Assembly (NCBI GenBank): GCA_030549495.1
Contig: JAUIRK010000701.1
Span: 186,001-250,000, forward strand
Source: Nectonema munidae
Taxonomy: Eukaryota > Nematomorpha > Nectonematoida > Nectonematidae
Reading direction: 5' to 3'
Length of the DNA stretch: 64,000 nt
The notes beneath the pieces are model-generated. The model had not been told where the DNA came from and made no database searches. It was given only the letters and a program-made list of their open reading frames with translations. Below are positions 54,602 through 64,000 of the stretch, piece by piece (within the stretch, counting starts at the first letter, position 1; each line of letters begins with the position of its first letter). The translations under genes and the position numbers were made by a program.

Positions 54602-57029
54602 CACTGGTCAACAAATTTTTATTTTTTTTCTTTGGCAGACCATCTAGGAGTGTTTTCTGGGGTTTTGAAGGTCGCTGATTACGAATATAACATTGGTTTT
54701 GTCTGATTGGCTCTAGTTTAGAAGATACTGATAGCCTCAAATAAGCCTAAACTGCTAAAATTCTCCCTGAAATACTTCAATATAGAAGCAGTAAATAATA
54801 ATATCAGAAAATACATAATAATTATTATGTATGTAGTGTTTTTAAAACAGTATTTAAGAATTTTCTTTTTAATTCTTTTCCTTTTTTATTCCAGAGTTGA
54901 AAATGAGTTCCAGAGAGAAAATGAGTTCTTCTAAAAGACGTTGTAGATATGAACCGGATGTCTTTTGTTACATCTGTGGACAGTATATGTGGCACAACAA
55001 AAGAGGAATATTACAGACTTTGTCAAGAGGGCGTACAAAGCATACTTCGATATGAAACTAGGTGACCAAGATAAGTCTTGGGCCCCACATATGGTGTGCA
55101 AAACCTGTGTAGAAAGTCTCCGCGGTTGGACCAATGGTAAGCTGAAGTTGAAGTTTGCTGTACCAATGGTGTGGAGAGAGCCCAAGAATCATTTTGATGA
55201 CTGCTACTTCTGTATCAATGATATGACGGGGTTTAACAAGCACAAGAAAGCAAATTGGCAGTATCGAGCCTGGATTCTGCTATCCGTCCTGTTGCGCACT
55301 CTGAGGATCTACCTGTGCCTGTTTTCACCAGTCTGCCTGAAATCGATGAAACCGAAGAGATTCCAGCTGATCTTTCAATATCAAGTGGTGATAGCTGTAG
55401 TGACTATGAAGAACCCTCAAATGGCCCTCAGCTTTTCAATCAATCTGAACTTAATGACCTAGTGCGAGACCTTTGTTTGTCGAAGGAGCAGTCTGAAGTT
55501 CTTGCATCACGACTCCAAGAGAAAAACATTCTTGATTCTGGCACAAAAGTAACATACTATAGGACAAGGGAAGGCAGCTTGCTTCGTTTCTTTTCTAAAG
55601 AAGATGACCTGGTCTTTTGTAATGACGTTTCTGCACTTCTTAACTGCATGGGGATCTCGTCATATGACCCAGCAGATTGGCGTCTCTTTATAGATAGCTC
55701 GAAATCAAGTCTAAAAGTTGTACTTTTGCATAATGGCAATAAGTTTGCTCCTGTACCAATTGGCCATTCTACCAAGATGAAAGAAGAGTATGATGGTATC
55801 CAATTTGTTCTTGAAAAACTAAATTACAACACTCATAAATGGCTGATTTGCGTGGACTTGAAAATGGTGAATTTTCTGCTTGGTCAGCAAAGTGGGTACA
55901 CAAAGTATCCCTGCTTTCTTTGTTTGTGGGATAGCAGAGCAAGAAACCAGCACTGGAGAAGGGAGAACTGGCCAGAACGAGAAAGTCTCGAAGTCGGCAC
56001 AGCCAACGTCATCAATGAGCCTTTGGTACCCAGGGATAGAATCATCTTCCCTCCATTGCACATAAAACTAGGGCTCATGAAGCAGTTTGTTAAGGCGTTG
56101 AACAAAGATGGGGATTGCTTCAAGTACATATGCAGGCAATTTCCAGGTCTTTCCATCGAAAAAGCTAAAGGTGGCATCTTCGATGGACCTCAGATTCGAA
56201 CGCTCATGAGGGATTCTGACTTCACTAATCATATGAACAGGGTTGAGTTAAATGCTTGGGTGTCCTTCACAGATGTAGTGACAAACTTTTTGGGAAATCA
56301 CAAAGCTGATAATTACAAGCAATTGGTCCGTAAGATGCTTACTGCATACGAAAAACTAGGGGCAAATGTGAGCATTAAAGTTCATTTCTTGTTTAGCCAC
56401 CTCGACAGATTTCCTGGTAATCTTGGTGATTACAGTGAGGAGCAAGGAGAGAGATTCCATCAAGACATCAAAACAATGGAAGAGAGGTATCAAGGCAAAT
56501 GGGATGAGCACATGATGGCAGACTACTGCTGGAACCTTTTGAGAGACTGTCCGAAAGTTGCTCACAAGCGAAAATCGTATAAACGTCAATTTCACTTTTG
56601 TGAATAAAATATTGTTTTGTGTGTTCATTGTAACTAAGAATCTAGTGTATAATAAATGCTTTGCATTAAAATTCAGTAAATTTTTAGCAAATTTTTTGTA
56701 TATTCTCGAAATCTATGAAAAGTGTTCAGTTATTATAGGATAAATGAAATGATGTTATATCTAACTTAACTTGTTAGATTGAGATTTTACACTGTCTTTG
56801 TGGTTTTAGATTATCATAAAAATCAATATCTGACATTTTTGCACTATTTAGCCGTTTTTTGTACGTTTAGTTATGGTCGCGAATGGGTGATTTCAGACGA
56901 ACGACCCCCCTGTGATATCTCCAAAACTAGAGCCAACTTGAAAAAACAAATGTCAGATTCGGATTCAGCGCCCTTGAAAACCCCAGAAACCAGTCTCACT
57001 TTGCCTGCCAAAAATATTGTGTTGACCAG
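54602..57029 (+). mobile_element. DNA transposon, CMC-like (copy 2, inactive)
   Basis: 2,428 bp in the opposite orientation to copy 1 and nearly identical along its whole length. The left end is TAA|CACTGGTCAACA; the right end reads GTTGACCAG|TAA, lacking the terminal TG of copy 1. The 4-bp length difference from copy 1 equals that missing TG plus two single-base deletions in the gene. The rest of the protein-coding part appears to differ by about one silent change. It must have inserted, or been copied, very recently. Confidence 0.85.
54903..56607 (+). pseudogene. Frameshifted copy of the transposon gene
   Basis: It begins with the same ATG as copy 1 (MSSREKMSSSKRRC). A one-base deletion near 54989 (tatatgtggc for tatatgatggc) and another near 55265 (gtatcgagcc for gtatccgagcc) shift the frame twice. 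Everything after the second deletion, from SLDSAIRPVAHSED to FHFCE at 56607, is identical in protein to copy 1. It cannot make full-length protein but could be mobilised in trans. AATAAA overlaps the stop. Confidence 0.85.
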
Positions 57030-57864
57030 TAATCTACGTCTCCCTCCTTCAAGGCCAATCAATAACAAACACACAAATATATAATAATAATAATAATAAT
57101 CCAACAATAAATTTGCAATAAACATATGTTATGCATTTTTCATCAAATCATAAATCTATTTGATGCGCACGTCGTACTACCACCACTATACGAGCTCTTC
57201 GTCATTCTCAACATGATACATTCCATTTTCCATTCATCATCATCATCATCATCTACACACATCTTATCATATCTCGTGCGTAATCATCACATTCGTGATT
57301 TCAATGAATGTTCCGCTATTCCTGGTTATTATTAGGTTTACGTGTGTTGTGCAGTGAATGAAATATCATGACTTCCTACGAATGACGTGGTGAAGCATAA
57401 AAGCATCACTAAAATTCCTCATTATTTTTCCTCCATACATCAGCATTCTTCTCAAAAATGTATTGATTGAATTTTGGTTGCGTAATTTTTTTGTACAAAC
57501 AACTATACTGCTGGAACAGCGCATCATATTGTAATTGTTATTCTATTCTTCACCTACTTTTGTTATGTTCTCTCTCTCTTCCTGTTCACTTTTCCTTGCC
57601 AAATCTTCGTATTTGGAGAGTTGAAATTAACTTTCTGAACGACTTTGATTTGATCATTTTCCTACAATTTGGTACTTCCAAGGAGAATTTTTTTCCGTGT
57701 ACTTAACTTCTACTTGAAAGTCATATACTGGATCTGAAAGTTAAACTAATGAGAATACTCGCCCCAACTCATGTTCTCTTCCTACTCGCATGAACTCCTT
57801 CCTATCCATACTCATTTGGTATTTCATTTCATTTTACTTCATCCATATATTTGATTATTTAGAC
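57030..57864. other. Intergenic
   Basis: Contains an AAT repeat tract (57081-57100) and a TCA microsatellite (about 57235-57253). The remainder has slightly lower AT content but no supported ORF. Confidence 0.5.
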
Positions 57865-58360
57865 CAGGGTTTCTCAACCGTAAGCGAATGCTCACTTTTG
57901 ATTGAAAAGGGAATTTAGGTAGACAATTTTTTTACGAAATACTTCCACATCATAGAAATATTCTAATATTTTTTAAAAAACTAACCCTTTGAATTTAATG
58001 TAGTCCTATTTTTCTAATCATAAATCCGAGAATCGAGGATAAATACTTTTTCTGTTAAACGGTTAACAGCCAGAGTGGACTATAATCGACTTTATAAAAT
58101 TATGATGGTCTGTGTTTATAAATTCTTTTTAATACACATTGTCTCCTTCACACTTGATATTGTCTGATTATTCAGGTCGTTATAACGGGTTAAGATTGAA
58201 TCTGTAGAAATTTTTTTAAAGAAAGTTTAATTAACTTAGATGGAATGAAGAATACAAATTAAAGTTTGTAACAAAGTTTAAGAATGTTAGCATTTTCATT
58301 ACCTCATAGTTTGCGATTTTCAAACTTTTTAGGATTTATCAAAAAGGTTGACAAACTCTG
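57865..58360. mobile_element. hAT-type MITE with perfect 8-bp target duplication
   Basis: The ends CAGGGTTTCTCAACC and GGTTGACAAACTCTG are inverted repeats typical of hAT. They are flanked by a perfect ATTTAGAC duplication (57857-57864 and 58361-58368). 496 bp, non-coding, and it hosts a family-2 piggyBac-type MITE. Confidence 0.85.
58059..58189. mobile_element. piggyBac-type MITE, family 2, nested
   Basis: Between TTAA (58055-58058) and TTAA (58190-58193). Reverse orientation relative to 46293 (gactataatcgactttataa ... gtctgattattcaggtcg ... aacggg). It is diverged and sits inside the hAT MITE 57865-58360. Confidence 0.65.
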
Positions 58361-59177
58361 ATTTAGACATTTTTCAAACACAAAAAGTCCTGTCTGTAAT
58401 CATTTATTCTAAATTTTATTTCAGAGCTTAGTAGCAACGCAAGAGATCAAAAAACCCTTGCATCATTTTTCTTTCATATTTGATGACCAATAAATACCAA
58501 ACTTTCAATCAATAAAATGTTCAGTGATTCCTTATATTCATATGGGACATCGGTGTCGCTTTGTGCTTGTATGGAACAGGGGCGCACATCCTCAAAATTA
58601 TTGGGGGAGGCGAATTTTTTTTGCAATTTTCAAAATTAGTGGTCTGGAAATACCACGGGAGACCAAATATTCAAGCAATCCTTTAAAATAGAGTGTATTC
58701 AGCGCACACGTAAATTTATAAGACTACTTTATATTTTTTTTACAAAATTGATGAAATTTAAATACTATACTTCCAGCGAAAATATTTTAATTAAATTTGC
58801 ATATCGCATATACACTGGTTTAAAAAAATCCAAAATTGTTGGGGTGGGGGGTGAATAGGCTTTTCATTTGAAAATAAAGTAGCCTATCAGGCACATTACA
58901 GGAATTGATGAAAGAATATTTGATTGATAGAGGAAACAACTGAAAACAAATAACTGAAGGTTGGAGAGGTTATATGAGTGAAGTAGTCTGAAGGAAAAGA
59001 GTCTACTAGACACCCTGCGATATTTATATGAAAAAAATGTGATTGATTCGGGGCGCACATCCTTGAAATTATTGGAGCAAGACTTTCAAACGTCTTCCAA
59101 AAAAGACAACAACTTTTTCTGAATTCCCACTCCTCTTGTCTATTCTATTTCATTCTTAATTAAGCTTAATGTAAACT

Positions 59178-59179
<2 letters not shown>

Positions 59180-59210
<31 letters not shown>
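59180..59210. repeat. Poly-C tract
   Basis: An uninterrupted run of about 30 C within the composite element. Confidence 0.9.
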
Positions 59211-59535
59211 GCCCTATTAAGCTGAACGAATGAGGACTTATATATAGCTCCTTCTTTCTCACTTCAAATAGATGCGCACCATCTCCAAATTATGTGTAGA
59301 AAAGGGGTAAAGATATCAATTAACAATAAAAAAAATTGGAAATTTTATTGAATGAAAAAAATCATTAATTAATTTTCATGACCCAGCCTAGCTACTGCAC
59401 TGGAGAGAAGAAAGAAGAGAGATTTAATGAGAGAAGAGAGCTTGAGTGATGAGTTTTAGCAGAGAAAGCGGAAGAAAAAACAGAGTAGACAGAAAGACAA
59501 ATCACTGTGACAGAAGAAGATGAGAAAATCTAGTT

Positions 59536-61535
59536 CAGAGGTGGCCAACCTTTTGTTTCCCGTGCTCCAATTTTTTTTACCCCCAATTCAGATGCGCCAC
59601 ACAAAATGTTAAGCTCTTGTATTGTAATTTGGATGTATTTAGTAGTTATACATATAAGCATTTGATATATGTGATAGTTAGACAGACTTGGTAGTTGTTT
59701 TTAAAGAAGAATAATAATTTCACATACAGGAAAATAACATAATTAACTTTAATGAGATTTTGGACTTTGTTTTGCTTTCACCAAATCTTGAAAATTAGGA
59801 ATTAAATTAGTAACTGATAGCAACAGACAGTTCTTCATATTCGAATCTGATAGTCGCGACCTCAGTTTGTTCTTTGTCATTTTCATGGATGAAAATGCTT
59901 GCTCGCATCTATAAGTTATTGCGAAGTCACATGCATAACTTTGCGCAATCCTTCTCAATACTGGAAAATGTTGATATGATAAAGATCACCAAAAATTAAT
60001 CATTTCAGATGCATTTGGAAGTGAGGAAAGTGCATCAAATTTACTCTTTAGTACTGAATTAGCTTTTAAATCAATAAGTTCCACCTGTATATTGGTAGGC
60101 ATTTTCAGAATGTTTTGTTCAGTAAGTGAAAATGGATTTATAAACGCAAGCATGCAGGCTTCTTCTTCATCAAAATGACTAAAACGACTATCAAAAGCCT
60201 CTTGTAGTAATATGATTTTTCCAACGCATTCTGTAAATTTGTAACTATCTTCAACACATTCATTTCGTTCCTTTAAATGTGGAAATTGGCTCAAATCCTT
60301 GTTTTCTAGCTGAGAGATGAACAATTTTAGCTTCATTTTGAATGCACTGATATCATTTACTAGGCTAGGAAACAATTTGTCTTTACCCTGCAGTTTTGAA
60401 TTTAGGTCATTGAGATGGCTGGTAATATCAACTAAAAATGCTAAATCAAACACCCACTTTTCATCACACAAAAGGGCCCTTTCTTCAGCCAGCTCTTCGT
60501 TCTCTTCAAGAAAATCATGTACAAGAAATTTCAGTCCTCTTTCTTTTTAATCCTCTTGCTCTCATTTTATTCACACATTTTACAACTGGTATCATAACAT
60601 GCTGAAAATTCAAAATTTTTCCCCAGAGTGAATCTTGGTGTATAATGCAATGATATTTCAGAAGTGGACGACTTAAAAACTTTTCGAGCAAGGTTACAGT
60701 TCCATGAAATCTACCAATCATTGACGGCGTTCCGTCAGTGCAGGCGCTTAAAGACTTTACTAAAATTTATTTGCTGATTTTGTAGACATGACGTTATGAG
60801 AAAGTTCTTCAATGCGTCTTGTAATTGTCTGCTTTTAAAGAGCGATTTCGTTTACCTTTCTTTCAATACTTTTGTCCACATTTTGCAAATTTTTGGGGAC
60901 AAGGTTTAACAATATCTTCATCGTCAGAAAAAGTTTAAGCTTTTTGGCTAAAACAAAGACTTGAGCATTGCCAAACTTTCACAACTTCTTTTGACGAAGA
61001 GATTTTTCCTCTTTTTCATATCCTCTTTTTTCCTGAAAACATATTCTTTGCGTAACTCAGAGCCAGGCACGAAAACTCCAAATATGTAATCTATTTGTAC
61101 TGAATCAGTAATACAGTTAATATTCGATATTCGAAAAAATTTAAAGTCTTATATCAAATTTTATTAAAACTTATTGAAAAATGATAAAAAAAAAATGAAA
61201 TAATTATTAGATGAAAAATTACAACTTCAAAAACACTCATGATATATTATAATAACAATAAAAAACTTCACTTTACTTACGAACACAAATGTGGTTTTTT
61301 TGATAAATGGAACAAGAAAAATTTTAATATTTTATTTTAATTTCATGTTCTTAAATTGAATATGATGAGCTCATAACGAATGCGCCTATATCGAATATTG
61401 AGTGTATTATTATATTTTTTTTCTTTTTTTTACGAGCGGACCTTTTTTCTTTTATTATCTCAGGGGTATAATGCGCCACTTGTAATCGTGCAATGCGCCA
61501 CTGTTGGCGCATGCGCCATATGTTGGCCACCCCTG
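59536..61535 (-). mobile_element. Decayed hAT transposon (GTF2IRD2/ZBED5-like transposase), nested
   Basis: The ends CAGAGGTGGCCAAC and GTTGGCCACCCCTG define 2,000 bp. Minus-strand pieces read as one transposase: a central 161-codon stretch (60471-59986, CDEKWVFDLAFLVDITSHLN ... NSKLQGKDKLFPSLV), then the C-terminal RRIAQSYACDFAITYRCEQA and FSSMKMTKNKLRSRLSDSNM with ALVKAK-like ending (59958-59749). This is the hAT group that gave rise to vertebrate GTF2IRD2/FAM200/ZBED5-type genes. Stops and frame changes between pieces show it is dead. The insertion duplicated about TCTAGT; see the empty site at 48060. Confidence 0.8.
59986..60471 (-). pseudogene. hAT transposase, central fragment
   Basis: 161 codons open, from the RNase-H-like region: LAFLVDITSHLNDLNSKLQG, KMKLKLFISQLENKDLSQFP and NIQVELIDLKANSVLKSKFD are characteristic of this hAT group. 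The neighbouring C-terminal fragment is at 59749-59958 in a different frame. Part of the element 59536-61535, not a host gene. Confidence 0.75.
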
Positions 61536-61886
61536 AATTCTAGTGGATCATCAACATGTGTTTGCTCAAAAATACTACAAGGAGACACTGTGATAAACAT
61601 TGCTTACTTATTGTGTGCATATTGAAACAATGGATTATATTATTATTATATAGCTATCACATCGTTTGAAAAATATTTTTGATAGGAATTTCAGAGCAGC
61701 TTGGCATGTTGTTTGACTCGAAAGTCTGCATTCCTTCTTTTATTCTCTTATCTTACATTATCATGTATTCGAATGATCATTACATCCTATAATGCGATCA
61801 TCACTTATAGAAAATTATTGGGGGTCGGAGGAGGGGGGGGGGGGGCGAAGGTCATTTCCCCCGGATGTTACGCCCCTGGTATGGAA

Positions 61887-64000
61887 CAAGAATTAAGAAC
61901 ATTTTTTAGTTTTTAAAAAACTTCAAATAAAAAACAACTTTTTACATTCGATGAAGTTGAAATCTCTTGGTTATAGGGATGCGATAGGGGTTCCCAAGTG
62001 TTGATATCTATATCAAAATTTACAAAAAATTTCCACACAAAATTTTGTTGGTACATAATTTAAAAAGCTCATTGAAGTTCATAGAAAGCTCCTTCAGCTT
62101 CAAGGCTTTCAGACTTTCGTTAGCAAGTGTCGACTTACGAATATTTTTTCTTCGACGTCTGCAAATACAAAATGTCTAGCATTAGTAACAAAAATAGCGA
62201 TACGACCACACCCATCGCTAGACTCTCAACACGCTTTCCTAGGAAGTACAGTTTTTAAAAATATAGAAGAAATTTAATTAATATAAAACTAAAAAAAATG
62301 TATAGTAAAGAATTTTATTTTTTATGTTTTTTCAAACAAAATAGGTTTTTATTTTGCTTTTTGTAAATTATGTATTTTTTTTCTATCCAATAGTACATTA
62401 GGAAATAGATAGTTTTATGATGAGGAGTTTTTATTTCTGGCTTCTGTGAGTTGGGAACGAGTGTTTTAATTGGAAATGATAATTAAAGGACTTGCGGGCT
62501 TCTTTCTTCTTAGCATCTTGTAGATCTTCGGTTTATTGTTAACGCATTTAATCAGGTAAATGATGGGTAATCTTTTACTTTACGGTTTCGTCAATCAAAA
62601 ATTTTTCAAGCAATTATTTATTGTTGTGATGTCTATCAAACTGTACATTTTCCAATGTAGTTTATTTCGTTTCTAGGTCTTTTACATAAAACTAACTCAT
62701 TAAATTTTTAAAAAATTAGAACAAATTAAAAAATATTAAAATTCTTGATTGACGGAAGCGTAAAGTCAAACATGACCAAATGATGTCTTTAGTTCGGCAT
62801 CAATTGCCCAAGACAAAATAGCAGTTTTCAGAATGCGGTAAAGAGGTTTTGGTTGTGTGGTTTATTTGTGTTTTCGTGATGCAATTAACCGATCAGTCGA
62901 CTTACAGCCAGACGTTTTGGTCAATTTCTTTTGAATTCGATGAAAAATTGGGTTTTCTTTTAGATCTATTTATGGGACATTGTCTAAAAATTTTTTTTTG
63001 TAACTTTTCGAATTTTTCTTCTGACTGCGTCATGGATAGAAGGTAAAATAAGTAATACTGTTAAAAGTTTGGCGAGTTCATATTTGTTAAAGTGGAAATT
63101 TATGTCATTTTCGGATTTATCATCGTTTTTAAAATGTTTTTACTACTTGTGTAAAAGATTCATACGGTGATTACTATCATTTAACGTTTTTTATATGTTT
63201 TCTCAAATTAATCAAAGATAAATTGCTAATTGAATACTTTCGATTTGTGAAAAATATAAACTTTCAAAATAAAAAGAATCTGCATCTTAATCGGAATCGT
63301 ACAAAATCTTTGGCTTGAAAGAGAGGAACCTTTAGATGTTGAAGGTGAGCAACAACTTTGGGTAAATTGTTGCTTTAAATAAATCTTTGAAAAAGGTTTT
63401 TTCCAACACACATTGCCGAAAATGAATTTCTTATGAGAGTAGAGCGGTACCAAGGAAGGATCGTCATAGAATGAAATATCAAAATTAGACACTATATAAA
63501 GTATAGGGGAATGATGTAAAGACTACCAGCTAATTTACTGACAGGTGAAATATTTTGAGTAAATTAAACACGAGAAGTTGATTTATTGTAAATCAAGGAA
63601 ATATTTAGTAAAATAAGCATGGAAGAAGAATTTTTTAAAGTTTATTTATTGGACGTTGATTGACGTTTGATTGATATTTTGACACGTTGGTTTTCATAAA
63701 ATGAACATCACCACTAAATTTAGACTACTTGATTATGTGTATATGTGTGTGTGTGTGTGTAAAAAACTTTTAGTAAGTTTTGCAATAAAAATTTTTTATT
63801 TTGAAATGACCTGCCTTATCTAAATTATTTTTTGACATGTTTGATTGATTTCATAAAAATGAGCATCACTACTTGATTCAGCATGCTTGAAATATATATA
63901 TCACACTAAAAATTGCTTAAAAAAATCTAAAAACAACGGGTGAGGGGCGGGGGGAAGCCTTTTTCTCCCCCCTCTCCACAGCACTTTATTGGACAAATTT
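61887..64000. other. Intergenic, AT-rich
   Basis: No supported gene. Contains a TG tract (about 63745-63760) and, at 63935-63985, a G-rich/C-rich foldback (gaggggcggggggaagcc, tctcccccctctcc) that may be the start of another MITE cut by the window edge. One weak exon candidate is listed separately. Confidence 0.5.
63303..63491 (-). CDS. Possible exon, weak
   Basis: Open minus-strand stretch preceded by tatatag and ending before GTACGA. It would encode SNFDISFYDDPSLVPLYSHK ... CWKKPFSKIYLKQQFTQSCC, with compositional complexity above that of random AT-rich frames here. No ATG, no recognised family and no partner exon found. Confidence 0.2.

Larger units (their letters stand above)
58577..61878. 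mobile_element. Composite hAT-type element with perfect 8-bp target duplication
   Basis: The ends CAGGGGCGCACATCC and GGATGTTACGCCCCTG are inverted, flanked by a perfect GTATGGAA duplication (58569-58576 and 61879-61886). 3,302 bp. Inside are a second internal copy of the left end (gggcgcacatccttgaaatt, about 59049), a poly-C tract (59180-59210), the dispersed repeat also found at 48060, and a complete nested hAT element (59536-61535). Confidence 0.8.

Noticed and set aside
54525-54740. ORF shared with 35551-35769 as a separate conserved gene
   Set aside because: Both are translations of the terminal inverted repeat of the two CMC-like transposon copies.
61701-61916. ORF with a glycine run
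   Set aside because: It crosses the G tract at the right end of the composite hAT element and has no other coding sign.
62849-63046. 65-codon plus-strand ORF
   Set aside because: Phe/Cys-rich translation of AT-rich sequence, with no motif, splice signals or polyadenylation signal to support it.

Overview
This is an AT-rich eukaryotic nuclear window, almost certainly from an invertebrate. The one gene recognised with certainty is split by GT-AG introns, and simple repeats, SINEs and small DNA transposons fill most of the rest. The residues of that gene look arthropod-like. A copepod-like crustacean would fit, but the sequence alone does not settle the species. No prokaryotic operon, rRNA, true tRNA gene, CRISPR array or retroviral element was seen.

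Layout: (1) 1.6-23.6 kb, minus strand: twelve consecutive coding exons of RNA polymerase II second-largest subunit (RPB2). They cover the protrusion, lobe, fork and external-1 regions. The first short exon and the catalytic C-terminal half lie outside or were not found. The introns hold tRNA-derived SINEs, piggyBac-type TTAA MITEs, hAT elements, a LINE tail and microsatellites. (2) 23.6-33 kb: non-coding, with a decayed hAT transposon at 27.8-29.5 kb. (3) 33.26-35.69 kb: an intact 2.43-kb DNA transposon encoding a 568-residue zinc-finger/DDE-like protein. A nearly identical, inverted copy with two frameshifts lies at 54.60-57.03 kb. (4) 35.7-51 kb: non-coding, with SINEs, an hAT MITE with a perfect 8-bp target duplication, a decayed piggyBac transposase and MITEs. 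(5) 51.05-52.61 kb: a 519-residue ORF of unknown function with a polyadenylation signal, the only other good host-gene candidate. (6) 53.9-54.2 kb: a minisatellite. (7) 57.9-61.9 kb: nested hAT elements with readable target duplications; the empty site of one insertion can be read at 48.3 kb.

Main observations: an 81-bp piece of RPB2 exon 4 sits inside the coding region of a decayed hAT transposon in RPB2 intron 6. The transposon pair at 33 and 54.6 kb differs by almost nothing but a few indels and so has moved recently. Its family (CACTGGTCAAC termini, 3-bp TAA target duplication, several zinc-binding motifs) looks CMC-like but I cannot assign it securely. All coordinates were read by eye; SINE and remnant edges are approximate to about 10-20 bases.
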